64,000 bases of DNA, from NCBI RefSeq assembly GCF_900070365.1, contig NZ_LN850107.1:7254001-7318000 (forward strand), read 5' to 3'. Within the stretch, counting starts at the first letter, position 1, and the number at the start of each line of letters is the position of its first letter. The position numbers and the translations under genes were made by a program. Shown piece by piece: positions 33,564-42,669 of the stretch. The notes beneath the pieces were generated by a model. That model saw nothing but the letters and a program-made list of their open reading frames with translations, was not told the origin of the DNA and ran no database searches. The DNA comes from Alloactinosynnema sp. L-07 (GTDB taxonomy: Bacteria; Actinomycetota; Actinomycetes; Mycobacteriales; Pseudonocardiaceae).

Positions 33564-34850
33564 ATGTCCATATCAGGCCCCGCCTTATCAGGCGCTGAGT
33601 CCGGACCGCCCCTAGACCTGGCCCGCAGCCTGCGGCGCATTGTGGAAGCCCCCTGGCCGCACGAGGATACCGAGGACATGCCCGGAATGGTCACCGTCCT
33701 CACCGCCGCCTTCGACGCACGCGCGCACGACGTCACGGCGGGGGCCCACGACATCGCGCTGCGCTTCGGCGGCCACGAGATCACCGACGACGAACCCACC
33801 GAACCCCGCGTGGTCAGCGCCGTCTTCCACAGCGTCTGCGACGCGACCAGGGCGTCACTGGAGATCGCCAGCATGGTCGCGCTCGCGGAGTCGGACACCG
33901 GAGACCCCCTAGGCGGCCTACGCATCGTGCTGTGCGCCGCCGTCGACGCCCCCGAGTCCCCAATCGGCACCCAGGCGATGCGCCACGCGCGAACCCTGCT
34001 GGCCAAGGCCGCCCCCGGCCAGATCCTGGCGACCGCCCCCACCGCGGTTGTCGCTGGCCCGACCCTGCCCGCGGGCATCGAGCTCCTCGACCGTGGCTTC
34101 TGGACCCCCCTACCCGACGCCCCACCGGAACGCGTCTACGAGATGTGCGTGGGCGGCGCGACCCCCGAGGGCACCGGCACCTCCAACCTCGAATGGGCCA
34201 GACGAGCCCTGCACGACCCAGCCGCCACCGTCGTGGTCGACGTCGCCGAAGCACTCCGCACGGCCACGTCGGTCTGGCCTGAGGTTCAGTCCGGCAACGC
34301 CCGGATGGTGCTCGTCTACCGCGGTTCGGCCGCGGACCGGATGGCTGTCACGGCCGAACTCGTGCTGCGGTTGCACGCGGAAGGGGCGCTTGTCCTGTAC
34401 GGGCGTTGGACGGCCGGCACATATGAGACTTATCGGGCCTTCCGCGAGGCTCTCGGCTTCCACGCGGCGGCTTGCGCGACTGACCAGCTGGTCACCGACT
34501 TGCAAGGCTGGGCTGACGAGATCGCCCACCTGTTGCCTGATCTTGGTGCGAGGGTCGGCGGAACCATCCCGGGCCGAGGCGGTTCAACCTATGAACGTGC
34601 GGGAATGTTCGACGCAGTAGGCCATTGGGTCAGAGCGATCACCAGCAGAGTCCCCACGATCTTGGTCCTGGACGACGCCCATAGAGCGGACCCCACGTCC
34701 ATCTCACTGCTCTCACACCTGTGGCATTCGTGTAGATCATCGGGCTTGATGGTAGTAGCGACAGCAACCGAGACACCGGTAGCCGACCGCCTGGCGGACG
34801 TAGTCGTACACCCGGACCCATCAGCCCTAGTCCGAATCCCTTTGTCCTAG
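33564..34850 (+). CDS. Truncated regulator with degenerate cyclase-like and AAA ATPase domains
   Basis: The 428-residue product has an N-terminal part (about 35-190) like the degenerate nucleotide-cyclase domain of large ATPase regulators (LAKAAPGQILATAP, LLDRGFWTPLPDAP). The first half of an AAA/LuxR-type ATPase (about 235-428) follows, with Walker B ILVLDDAHRAD. The P-loop reads YRGSAADRM and lacks the GxxGxGK(T/S) pattern. The winged-helix or LuxR output domain and the tetratricopeptide part are missing. The stop is six bases before a 418-bp repeat, so truncation at the repeat boundary is likely. Function as activator is doubtful. Confidence 0.6.
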   Translation: MSISGPALSGAESGPPLDLARSLRRIVEAPWPHEDTEDMPGMVTVLTAAFDARAHDVTAGAHDIALRFGGHEITDDEPTEPRVVSAVFHSVCDATRASLEIASMVALAESDTGDPLGGLRIVLCAAVDAPESPIGTQAMRHARTLLAKAAPGQILATAPTAVVAGPTLPAGIELLDRGFWTPLPDAPPERVYEMCVGGATPEGTGTSNLEWARRALHDPAATVVVDVAEALRTATSVWPEVQSGNARMVLVYRGSAADRMAVTAELVLRLHAEGALVLYGRWTAGTYETYRAFREALGFHAAACATDQLVTDLQGWADEIAHLLPDLGARVGGTIPGRGGSTYERAGMFDAVGHWVRAITSRVPTILVLDDAHRADPTSISLLSHLWHSCRSSGLMVVATATETPVADRLADVVVHPDPSALVRIPLS

Positions 34851-34855
34851 ACCGA

Positions 34856-35273
34856 AACGCACCAACGCAAAGCAGCCACCCAACCGACCGCTTTGCCCCC
34901 AGCACCCCGTCCTGGCCATCTTTAACATTCGATCGGCGGTGTCAAGGGTCGGCTTGCCGATCGCGCAGCGACGCCGCAGGCGCCCTTGACGCCGTCGATC
35001 GAATGTTAAACGCTCGGGCTAGGGGAGCGACCCCGCGGTTGTGCGACGAACGAGTGCACTCGTTGGTGCACAACGATTGAGCGCACTCGTTCGGGCTTCG
35101 GAGGGCGAGTCGCTCCCTCGTCAATCAGCGTCTTATCCGGAAACAGGGATGTCAAGGGCGCCTGCGGCGTCGCTGCGCGATCAGCGAGCTGACCCTTGAC
35201 ATCCCTGTTTCCGGATAAGGGATTGCCAGGACGAGGGTGCTGGGGGAAGTGCAGGGACCTTCGGTCCCCACAA
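34856..35273 (-). repeat. 418-bp palindrome-rich repeat, copy B
   Basis: This is the inverted counterpart of 8322-8733. It contains the same P2 hairpin (34919-35009 region) and P1 hairpin (35133-35219 region), but its pair of GAGTGCACTC palindromes has partly degenerated. It separates two convergent regulator genes and can terminate both. Confidence 0.8.
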
Positions 35274-35357
35274 CCAGGGACCTTCGGTCCCCACAAGACA
35301 AGGCGAGGACCTGCGGTCCTCAAAGGACACGGACCAGGGCAAGGAGCTGCGGTCCTC
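35254..35357. repeat. Cluster of four short hairpins
   Basis: Two exact copies of GGGACCTTCGGTCCC (35254-35268, 35277-35291), then GAGGACCTGCGGTCCTC (35305-35321) and GGAGCTGCGGTCCTC (35343-35357), follow each other at about 20-40 base intervals between copy B and the SARP 3' end. A single similar hairpin lies at the edge of copy A. They may act as terminators of the SARP transcript or be expanding repeat units. Confidence 0.7.
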
Positions 35358-35387
35358 AAAAGACAAACTGGACCCGGCGGTTCCGTT

Positions 35388-38300
35388 CTATGCGGATCTG
35401 CGTAGGCCCAGGTTTGTGAGGGTCCAGGTGGCTTCTGCGCGAAGCGCCTGGGCGCAGCGGCGGTCGCCTACCTTGTTGCGGCTGTCCAAGGCCTTGGCCA
35501 GCGCCAGTTGGGCTAGGGCCATCCATGGTCTGGCTCGTCTTCCTGCCAGTTGTGACAGGGCCGCCGACAGGTGTCGTTCGGCGTCGTCCCAGTCTCCGAC
35601 GACTACTGCCAGTCGTCCTAAGTGGAATGCCGCTGTGCCGACGAAAGTGCGGTAGCCGACGCCGCAGGTCAGGTCTGGGTAGGGGGTCAGGAGGGCTCGT
35701 ACGGCTTCCGCTGTGGCCGCGTCGCCGAGTTCGACCGCTGACAATGCCAAGACGCCGACCGCGTGTGGCCATTCGTCGCCGGTGGGGAGGGGTTCGGCGT
35801 TGATGGCCAGGGCTCTCACTGTCAAGTGGGGGAGGCCTCGGTCGCCGCGCAGGATTGCTGCCAGGGCTCGTTCGGCGCCTTCGTGGGCGGTGGTCGGGTG
35901 GTCTGGGGCGACGGCGCCGCCGTAGCGGAGCCAGCGGGAGATGAGCATCTGACGTTGGGCGAGGCTGCCGGGGAGGGGGGCGATCGCGGTGGCGGACTGG
36001 ACGATCTCGACGTGGCGGGCGGTGGCGGCGGCGTCGGTGAGTCTGCCCTCGGTGACGGCTATGGCGACCGTGTGCTCGGCCAACAGTGCGTCGCCGATGG
36101 CTATCTCGTCGCCATCGCCGTCGTTGATCGCTTCCGCGAGGGATGCCAAAGCAGCGTCGCGGGACTCGATGTCGCCGGTGAGTTCGGCGGTGGCGGCGCG
36201 GTGGTGGGCGGCGGCGACGCGGCCCGCGGTGTCGCCGATGGCGCCCGCGACGGCGAGGGCCTCAGCGGCGAGGGTGGCGCGCCAGCGGACGTGGTCGGGG
36301 CCTTCCAGCAGTCGCAGCTCACCGGTCATCGCACGCAGGGAGCGGGTCACCGCCGGATCGGCCGAGACGGACGTCGACAGGTCGCATTGCCTTGCTATCA
36401 GCCTGCCCACCGTCACGTCGTCCACGGCGACCGAGCGGTTCGGGCGGGACTCGGCGACGGTGCGGAGCAGCAGGTCGATCATCGCGGTCGCCTCGCTGCG
36501 CAGGCGGGGGCGGGTGCCGACGGCGTCGGCCAGGCCGAGGGCGGCTTGGGCGGCGATGTTGAGGCGGTGGGTGTGCAGGGCCTGGATCGTGCCGTCGAGG
36601 AGGGTCTGGTCGCAGTCGCGGTGACCCGCGGCCAGCTGCGCCAGACCCAACCTGGTCAGGGCGTCGGCTCTGAGCTCGTTGTCGGACTCCGGGACATGCG
36701 TAAGCGCTTGCTCCAGCAGCCGGACCGCCTCGGACTGCGCGCCCTTGCGGGTGGCCCAGGCCGCGGCGTGCCAACTGGCCTGGACCGCGCGGGTGTCGCC
36801 ATCGGCCGCGGCGCCCGCCGAGCGGTGGTGGGCCAGGGCCCGGCTGTGGGTGGCGAGGTTGTCGGTGCGGTGATGTTCGATGGCGTCGGCGAGGCGCGCG
36901 TGCAGCCACCGCCGCCGGGTCTCGCTGAGCTGCTCATAGACCGCGCGCCGCACGACATCGTGGGTGTAGCGGTACTTCGGCACCGGGTTGGCCCCGAAAC
37001 CGGTGGCGATCACCTCGGTGACCAGGCCCGTCTCGACCAGCTCGTCGAGGCTGTCCAGTGCGTCGTCCGGGGTCAGGCCCGCGGCGTCGCCTGCCAGGTC
37101 GAGTTCGAAGGCGAAGCCCGCGACCGCCGCGGCCCGCAGCAGTCTGCGCGGCTCCGGGTCGAGCGCGGCGAGGTTCGCCTCGGCGTAGTCGTGGATGCCG
37201 TCCGGCAGCCGCCGCCCCGCCACCGCGGGCCCTTCGCGGTACCAGCGCAGCATCTCCACCGCGAGATAGGCGTTGCCCGCGGTGTCGGCGAGCAGCCGGT
37301 ACGGCGGTGGCACGTCGGCCGCGTGCGCGGTCGGCATGATCTGGCGCGACAGCGCGCGCATGTCGGACTCCTCGAGCCCGGGCACCGCGACCCGGCGCAG
37401 CAGGCCGAGCCGGTCCATGTCGTGCACGAAGTCGGTGTGCGGATCCGCCGGTTTGCGCGGCCCGCGGCCGTTCGCGGTGGCCACCAGCAGCAGCGAACAG
37501 TCGGTGCCGCCGAGCCGGAACACCCTGCGCAGCAACAGGAACGTGTCCTCGTCGGCCAGGTCCAGGTCGTCGAGCACCAGGCAGATCGACTGGTCGGCCA
37601 GCTCCGCGAGCAGCTTCGTCAGCGCGGCGAGGTCCGGTCGCGCGTCGTTTCCCGGCGCCAGCGCCCGAAGTGTCCTCAGTGGACCAAAACTGAGTGGCGG
37701 CAGGGACTCGGTCGGAGTGGCGGCGACGAAGTCGGCCAGCGCGGACACGATCGGCTGGGCGGGCACGGTCGACCCCGGTTCGCAGCGGCCGTAGACCACC
37801 AGCCCGCCCGCGCGCCCGATCCGCCGGGCCGCCTCGGTGACCAGCCGCGTCTTGCCGACCCCCGGTTCGCCGGTGACCAGCACCAGGTGGCCGACGCCCT
37901 GCTCGGTCTGCGCCCACGCCTTGGCGATCCCGGCCAGCTCGGTGCGCCTGCCGCTGAACGGGACCGCCGCCGCTGCCACTGTCCCGGCGCGCGGCTTGCC
38001 CCGGTGCGACGCCGGGCCGCCGAGCAGGTCGACGTAGGCGGCCTGGGTCTGCGGCGACGGGTCGATGCCCAGTTCCTCCGACAGCACCTGGCGCAGCCGC
38101 TGGTAGCTGCTCAGCGCCTCGGCCCGGTTGCCGCCCGCGGCGTGCGCGGTCATCAGACATCGGTGCGCGCTCTCGCTCAGCGGGGCCCGCCGCACGGCCT
38201 CCTCGGCGAAGCGCACCGCGTCGCGGTCCACGCCCAGCGCCGCCGCCGCGCCGCTGGCGGTCTCCAGCGCCGAGGACAGCAGCCCGTCGAGGTGCTCGCG

Positions 38301-38747
38301 CACGCCCGCTACCCACTCGCCCTCGTGATGGGGGAGAAATGGTTCGCGTAAATACGACAACGCGGTCATGGCGAATTTCTGCGCGTCGGCGTTGGCGCCC
38401 TCGGCCTGCGCGCGGATCGCGTCCCCAACCGCTCGCTCGGCGCATTCAAGATCGACGACGGCGTCTTGCGGCATCCGAAGCAGATAGCGCCTGCCTTGCG
38501 CGACGAGTTCGGCGTCGTCATGGGCGACGAAAGTGCGCACCCGACTGACTACGCTGCGTAACGCCGAAGCCCAGGTGTCGGGCAGCCCGTCGGGCCACAC
38601 GGTGTCGGCGAGTTGGTCGCGGTCGGTGCCGGTGGCCCGCTCCAGGATCAACCGGGCGAAGGCGACCTGGGTCTGGGCGCTGGACAGGTGTCGAGCCACG
38701 CCGCCCGGTTCCTCGACGGCGATCAGCCCGATGAGTCTGATCAGCAT
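35388..38747 (-). CDS. SARP family regulator with AAA ATPase and TPR domains (AfsR-like)
   Basis: The 1119-residue protein has an OmpR-type winged-helix DNA-binding domain (about 1-92), a bacterial transcriptional activation domain (about 98-243), an AAA ATPase (Walker A GEPGVGKT ending near residue 300, Walker B LVLDDLDLADED) and a long alpha-helical TPR-like C-terminus. This is the large AfsR type of SARP, typical pathway activators of actinomycete clusters. The ATG at 38747 was chosen because it begins the DNA-binding domain (MLIRLIGLIAV) and has GGGAG upstream. It is divergent from the oxoamine synthase gene and probably activates the cluster. Confidence 0.88.
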   Translation of the reverse strand: MLIRLIGLIAVEEPGGVARHLSSAQTQVAFARLILERATGTDRDQLADTVWPDGLPDTWASALRSVVSRVRTFVAHDDAELVAQGRRYLLRMPQDAVVDLECAERAVGDAIRAQAEGANADAQKFAMTALSYLREPFLPHHEGEWVAGVREHLDGLLSSALETASGAAAALGVDRDAVRFAEEAVRRAPLSESAHRCLMTAHAAGGNRAEALSSYQRLRQVLSEELGIDPSPQTQAAYVDLLGGPASHRGKPRAGTVAAAAVPFSGRRTELAGIAKAWAQTEQGVGHLVLVTGEPGVGKTRLVTEAARRIGRAGGLVVYGRCEPGSTVPAQPIVSALADFVAATPTESLPPLSFGPLRTLRALAPGNDARPDLAALTKLLAELADQSICLVLDDLDLADEDTFLLLRRVFRLGGTDCSLLLVATANGRGPRKPADPHTDFVHDMDRLGLLRRVAVPGLEESDMRALSRQIMPTAHAADVPPPYRLLADTAGNAYLAVEMLRWYREGPAVAGRRLPDGIHDYAEANLAALDPEPRRLLRAAAVAGFAFELDLAGDAAGLTPDDALDSLDELVETGLVTEVIATGFGANPVPKYRYTHDVVRRAVYEQLSETRRRWLHARLADAIEHHRTDNLATHSRALAHHRSAGAAADGDTRAVQASWHAAAWATRKGAQSEAVRLLEQALTHVPESDNELRADALTRLGLAQLAAGHRDCDQTLLDGTIQALHTHRLNIAAQAALGLADAVGTRPRLRSEATAMIDLLLRTVAESRPNRSVAVDDVTVGRLIARQCDLSTSVSADPAVTRSLRAMTGELRLLEGPDHVRWRATLAAEALAVAGAIGDTAGRVAAAHHRAATAELTGDIESRDAALASLAEAINDGDGDEIAIGDALLAEHTVAIAVTEGRLTDAAATARHVEIVQSATAIAPLPGSLAQRQMLISRWLRYGGAVAPDHPTTAHEGAERALAAILRGDRGLPHLTVRALAINAEPLPTGDEWPHAVGVLALSAVELGDAATAEAVRALLTPYPDLTCGVGYRTFVGTAAFHLGRLAVVVGDWDDAERHLSAALSQLAGRRARPWMALAQLALAKALDSRNKVGDRRCAQALRAEATWTLTNLGLRRSA

Positions 38748-39192
38748 GCGCGCAAACTCCCTGGACCCCCAGGGTGCGTGACGCCAGGCGCCAGCACCCG
38801 CTTCGGCGGCTCGGCACAATCCACTAAGCGATCTAAATTCAGAAAGCCCCGCTTGGACCACTCGCGTGGAAACTCTACCGGGGGACCGGATCAAGGTGTC
38901 AAGCCCAACAGGTAGTCGATGCGGACGTTTTTACGGAGTACTCGCGTACGCCTGAACAGCGCAACCCCATGTTCGTCCCGGTAGGAGTCCCGCCAGCCGT
39001 AACCTGCTGTGACAGACGGGATCCACGCCACGCAACCTCGGTGTTGCGCTCCGCTTGCGCGGCCTGCCGTAGAAATTGCGCCAGGCGGAAATTCGTACTT
39101 AGGGAAACGGCAGAAAAGGCGAACGGCCACCGGAGTCGGTGGGCGTATTCGACCGTGGAATTCGCCGAAACGCGGAAAGAGGAGACGCAACC
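38748..39192. promoter_or_regulatory. Divergent promoter region between SARP and oxoamine synthase genes
   Basis: These 445 bases hold no convincing gene and are less GC-rich than their flanks. They must contain the promoters of both divergent genes and are the most likely place for SARP binding repeats; I could not identify a clean direct heptamer pair by eye. GAGGAG just before 39193 is the ribosome binding site of the oxoamine synthase gene. Confidence 0.5.
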
Positions 39193-40410
39193 GTGAGCGC
39201 TTCTGCAGCATGGGAACGGCTGGAGCCGAAACTGACCGCGATTCGGCAGCGGCTCGGGCAATTGGAGTCCGAGCCGGACCGGCGCAACAGCTTCATGCCG
39301 TACACCCCCGAACGCGACAGCCCCTATGTCGACCTGCACGGCGAGCGCCTGCTGCAGATGTCGGGCTACAGCTACCTCGGACTGTCCGGTGACGAGCGAG
39401 TCGTGGCCGCGGCGAAGGCCGCCGTCGACACCTACGGCTCCGGCGCCCACGGTGTCCGGGCCCTGGCGGGCTCGACCCCGCTGCACGAAGAGCTGGAGGC
39501 GGAGGTCGCCCAGTTCCTCGGCCGCGACACCGCGCTGGTCTTCGGCTCGGGCTATGCCGCCAACGTCGGCACCATCGCCGCGCTGGTCGGCCCGGGTGAC
39601 ACGGTCTTCATCGACAAGTACGACCACGCCAGCATCGTCGACGGCTGCCAGCTCAGCGGCGCCACGGTGACCCGGTTCCGGCACAACGACGCCGACCACC
39701 TCAACCGCCGCCTGGCCGAGTCCCACCGCGAGGGCGTCAAGCTCGTCATCGTCGACTCGGTCTACTCGATGGACGGCGACATCGCCCCGCTGCCCGAACT
39801 GCGCGAGGTCTGCGACCGGCACGACGCGCTGCTGATGGTCGACGAGGCGCACGCGCTGGGCGTCATCGGCAAGACCGGCCGCGGCATCGAGGAGCACTTC
39901 GACTTCAAGGTCAAGGTCGACATCAAGGTCGGGACCCTGTCCAAGGGCATCCCGTCGACCGGCGGCTGGGTCGTCGGCTCCCCGGAGCTGGCGGTGTTCC
40001 TCAAGTACAACGCGCGGCCGTTCCTGTTCTCCGCGGCCCTGCCGCCCGCCCAGGCGGGTGCGGCGCTGGAGTCGCTGCGGATCCTGGACCAGGAGCCCTG
40101 GCGGGTCACCCACATCCAGAACGAGTCGGCGCGGCTGCGCAAGATCGTCACCGACGCGGGCATGCGGACGCTGTCGAGCGAGACCGCGGTGATCCCGCTG
40201 ATCGCCGGGTCCGACGAGCTCGCCTACGACTACGCCACCGCGTGCCGCAAGGCCGGGGTCGTCGGCCTGCCGGTCGTCTCGCCCGCGGTGCCGAACACCC
40301 TGGCCCGCCTGCGGATCGCCGTCACCGCCCGGCACTCGTCCGAGGACATCGACGTGGCGGCCGACGCCTTCCTGACCGCGGCCCGCCAGTGCGGGCTCAT
40401 CGCGGCCTGA
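39193..40410 (+). CDS. Alpha-oxoamine synthase (AONS/KBL-like PLP enzyme)
   Basis: The 405-residue PLP enzyme matches 8-amino-7-oxononanoate synthase and relatives: GYSYLGLS, YGSGAHGVR, DKYDHASI, DEAHALGVIGKTGRG and the lysine motif GTLSKG with Lys251. These enzymes condense an acyl thioester with an amino acid and lose CO2, giving an aminoketone. In prodiginine clusters a homologous domain (RedN/PigH) extends pyrrolyl-acyl-ACP with serine to form the second pyrrole. The other pyrrole genes nearby make such a role plausible here (inference). Not biotin-related by context. GTG start at 39193. Confidence 0.85.
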   Translation: MSASAAWERLEPKLTAIRQRLGQLESEPDRRNSFMPYTPERDSPYVDLHGERLLQMSGYSYLGLSGDERVVAAAKAAVDTYGSGAHGVRALAGSTPLHEELEAEVAQFLGRDTALVFGSGYAANVGTIAALVGPGDTVFIDKYDHASIVDGCQLSGATVTRFRHNDADHLNRRLAESHREGVKLVIVDSVYSMDGDIAPLPELREVCDRHDALLMVDEAHALGVIGKTGRGIEEHFDFKVKVDIKVGTLSKGIPSTGGWVVGSPELAVFLKYNARPFLFSAALPPAQAGAALESLRILDQEPWRVTHIQNESARLRKIVTDAGMRTLSSETAVIPLIAGSDELAYDYATACRKAGVVGLPVVSPAVPNTLARLRIAVTARHSSEDIDVAADAFLTAARQCGLIAA

Positions 40411-40421
40411 GGCGCGCGGAC

Positions 40422-41645
40422 ATGGCTCCCTCTCCTGAAGTCGTCGTCACCGGGATGGGCGTGGTCACCCCGGCCGGGTGCGACCTCGACCGGTTCTGGT
40501 CGGCGCTGCTGGCGGGCCGCTCCACGGCGGCGCCGCTGGACCACATCGACGTCAGCGGGCACGGCGTCCGGTTCGGCTGCCGGGTCTCCGGGCTCGACGA
40601 GGTCGGCCTGGTCACCGCCAAGGAAGCGCGCCGGATGGATCCGTTCGCCCGTTACGGTCTGGTCGCCGCGCTGTCGGCGCACCAGCACGCGGGCGGTCCG
40701 GCCCCGGATCCGGCGCGCACGGCGATCGTCGTCGGCACCGCGGTCGGCGGCCGGTGGACCAGCGACGAGGAGAGCCGCAACTACTACCTCAACGGGCCCC
40801 GCGCGGTGAACCCGCTGATGCCGCTGGTGACCATGCCGAACTCGGCGGCCGCGCTGATCGCGATGCGCCTCGGCTGGCACGGGCCGTCGCTGACCATCTC
40901 GACCACGTGCGCCAGCGGCGTCGACGCGGTCGGCCACGCGGCGGCGATGGTGCGCTCCGGCCAGGTCGACGTCGCCATCGCGGGTGGCTGCGAGTCGACG
41001 CTGACCCCGGTCAGCCTCGCCGGTTTCGCCAACCTGAACGCGATGTCGGCCCGCAACGACGAGCCCGAGCTGGCGTGCAGGCCGTTCGACGTTGACCGCG
41101 ACGGCTTCGTCATGGGCGAGGGCGCGGGCTTCGTGGTGCTGGAACGCCGGGCGGACGCGCTGGCCCGCGGCGCCACGGTGCACTCCCAGATCCTCGGCTA
41201 CGCCGCGACTTCCGACGCCCACCACCTCGCGATGCCGCTGCCCGACGGCGGCGGCGCGATCGCGGCGATGACCTCGGCCATCACCGCGTCCGGACTGTCG
41301 CCCGCGGACATCACCCACGTCAACGCGCACGGCACGTCCACACCGCACAACGACCGGGCCGAGGCCATCGCTCTGGCGAAGGTCTTCGGCCAGACCCCAC
41401 CGGTGACCGCGACCAAGGGCGTCACCGGCCACCTGATCGGCGCCGCCGGGACGGTCGAGCTGATCGCGACGATCCTCGCGACCGCCGCCGGAACCGTCCC
41501 GCCGACCGCCAACCACGACCGAATCGAGCCTGGTATGGACATCGACCTGGTGCACGGCCGACCGCGCCCGGTGGCCTCCGGCCCCGCGCTGTCGAACTCG
41601 TTCGGCTTCGGCGGCCACAACGCCTGCCTGGTGGTGGCCCCGTGA
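40422..41645 (+). CDS. 3-oxoacyl-ACP synthase II (KAS II)
   Basis: The 407-residue ketosynthase has the catalytic Cys163 (TTCASG), His303 (NAHGTSTPHND) and His337 (TGHLIG). It elongates ACP-bound acyl chains with malonyl-ACP, or extends the pyrrolyl thioester as RedX-like proteins do. The ATG at 40422 lies eleven bases after the oxoamine synthase stop; its own stop overlaps the MaoC start. Confidence 0.88.
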   Translation: MAPSPEVVVTGMGVVTPAGCDLDRFWSALLAGRSTAAPLDHIDVSGHGVRFGCRVSGLDEVGLVTAKEARRMDPFARYGLVAALSAHQHAGGPAPDPARTAIVVGTAVGGRWTSDEESRNYYLNGPRAVNPLMPLVTMPNSAAALIAMRLGWHGPSLTISTTCASGVDAVGHAAAMVRSGQVDVAIAGGCESTLTPVSLAGFANLNAMSARNDEPELACRPFDVDRDGFVMGEGAGFVVLERRADALARGATVHSQILGYAATSDAHHLAMPLPDGGGAIAAMTSAITASGLSPADITHVNAHGTSTPHNDRAEAIALAKVFGQTPPVTATKGVTGHLIGAAGTVELIATILATAAGTVPPTANHDRIEPGMDIDLVHGRPRPVASGPALSNSFGFGGHNACLVVAP

Positions 41646-42484
41646 GCGAAGCATCGACGTTCGCCGCCAGCGACATCCGCGCGGTCACCGCCGCCGAACT
41701 CGCCAACTACCGCGACGTGCTGCGCGGCGCCATCGGCGTGCGGCGGGTCGTCGGGGCCCCGCAGGCGTCGCCGGTCTATCCGTTCGTGCTCGCGATGGCC
41801 AGCTTCGATGAGATCGTCGACCAGCTCACCCCCGAGGGGCAGCCCCGTCCCGGCAATGTCCATCTGAGCCAGGAGATCCGGGTCCGCAGGCTGGTCGCGC
41901 CGGGGGAGCGGGTGGGCATCGACGTCGAGGTGCTCGCCGCCCGCCGCGAGGCCAAGGGCGTGCGCCTGGCGATCCGCTGTGTCGTGGTCGGCGACGACGG
42001 CGCCGTCGTGTCCGAGCTGCTCACCGGTGCCCTGCTGGTCGACGCGACCACGCCGGAGCCCTTCGGTGACATGCCCGCCGCCACCGAGCTCACCGCCGGT
42101 CCCGGCCCCGTCGAACGCACCGCCGTCACCGCGACGATCCCCGCCGAGACCGTGCTCGCCTACGCCGACGCCTCGGGCGACCACAACCCGATCCACCTCG
42201 ACGAGGTCGCCGCGATCGCCGCGGGCTTCCCCGGCGTGATCGCACACGGGATGAGCGTGCTCGCCCTGATCACCGAGGACGTGGTCGACCGCTACGCGGG
42301 CGGCGACGCCGCGCGGATCACCGGGATCGGGTGCCGCTTCTCCGCGCCGATCCTGCCCGCGGAGCCGCTGGAGATCACCTACGTCACCGACGGCGGCCCG
42401 GTCGTCAAGTTCACCTGCAAGACCCCGCGCGGCCTGGCGTTCAAAGGCGGCTGGGTCGAGATCGACGGGAGGCGCCATGGCTGA
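41642..42484 (+). CDS. MaoC-like dehydratase (double hotdog)
   Basis: The 280-residue protein has two hotdog halves; the C-terminal one carries the hydratase motif YADASGDHNPIHLDE (Asp and His catalytic). It should dehydrate 3-hydroxyacyl-thioesters after the FabG-like reductase. The GTG overlaps the KAS II stop. Its C-terminus DGRRHG is copied in two micro-ORFs that follow. Confidence 0.82.
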   Translation: MSEASTFAASDIRAVTAAELANYRDVLRGAIGVRRVVGAPQASPVYPFVLAMASFDEIVDQLTPEGQPRPGNVHLSQEIRVRRLVAPGERVGIDVEVLAARREAKGVRLAIRCVVVGDDGAVVSELLTGALLVDATTPEPFGDMPAATELTAGPGPVERTAVTATIPAETVLAYADASGDHNPIHLDEVAAIAAGFPGVIAHGMSVLALITEDVVDRYAGGDAARITGIGCRFSAPILPAEPLEITYVTDGGPVVKFTCKTPRGLAFKGGWVEIDGRRHG

Positions 42485-42557
42485 GGTGTTCCTGCGGGAC
42501 CTGGTGGGCAGTTCTCGCGTGGTTTGGCACGGCACCGACGGGAGGCGTCATGGCTGA
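42477..42557 (+). CDS. Hybrid micro-ORF 1 at the MaoC/adenylation junction
   Basis: The 26-codon frame starts MAEVFLRDLV (like the adenylation protein MAEPFLQDLV) and ends DGRRHG (like MaoC). Its ATG overlaps the MaoC stop in ATGGCTGA, with GGGAGG upstream. Confidence 0.6.
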   Translation: MAEVFLRDLVGSSRVVWHGTDGRRHG

Positions 42558-42669
42558 GCCGTTCCTGCAGGATCTGGTCGGCGGTTTCGGGTGGGGCTTC
42601 GGTAGGCACGTCGAGCATGTGGCGGCCGGTCTGGTCTGGCTGGGCATCGATGGGAGGCGTCATGGCTGA
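42550..42669 (+). CDS. Hybrid micro-ORF 2 at the MaoC/adenylation junction
   Basis: The 39-codon frame starts MAEPFLQDLV, identical to the real adenylation protein, and ends DGRRHG, identical to MaoC. It overlaps micro-ORF 1 upstream and the adenylation gene downstream, each through ATGGCTGA. Three consecutive copies of the ribosome binding site and start region thus precede one adenylation gene. Confidence 0.6.
   Translation: MAEPFLQDLVGGFGWGFGRHVEHVAAGLVWLGIDGRRHG

Noticed and set aside
35763..38351. Long plus-strand open frame (862 codons) opposite the SARP gene
   Set aside because: Its composition is that of an antisense shadow, and the minus-strand frame has clear SARP and ATPase motifs.
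39193..40410. BioF in biotin synthesis
   Set aside because: No other biotin gene is nearby; the neighbours are ketosynthase, carrier protein and adenylation genes.
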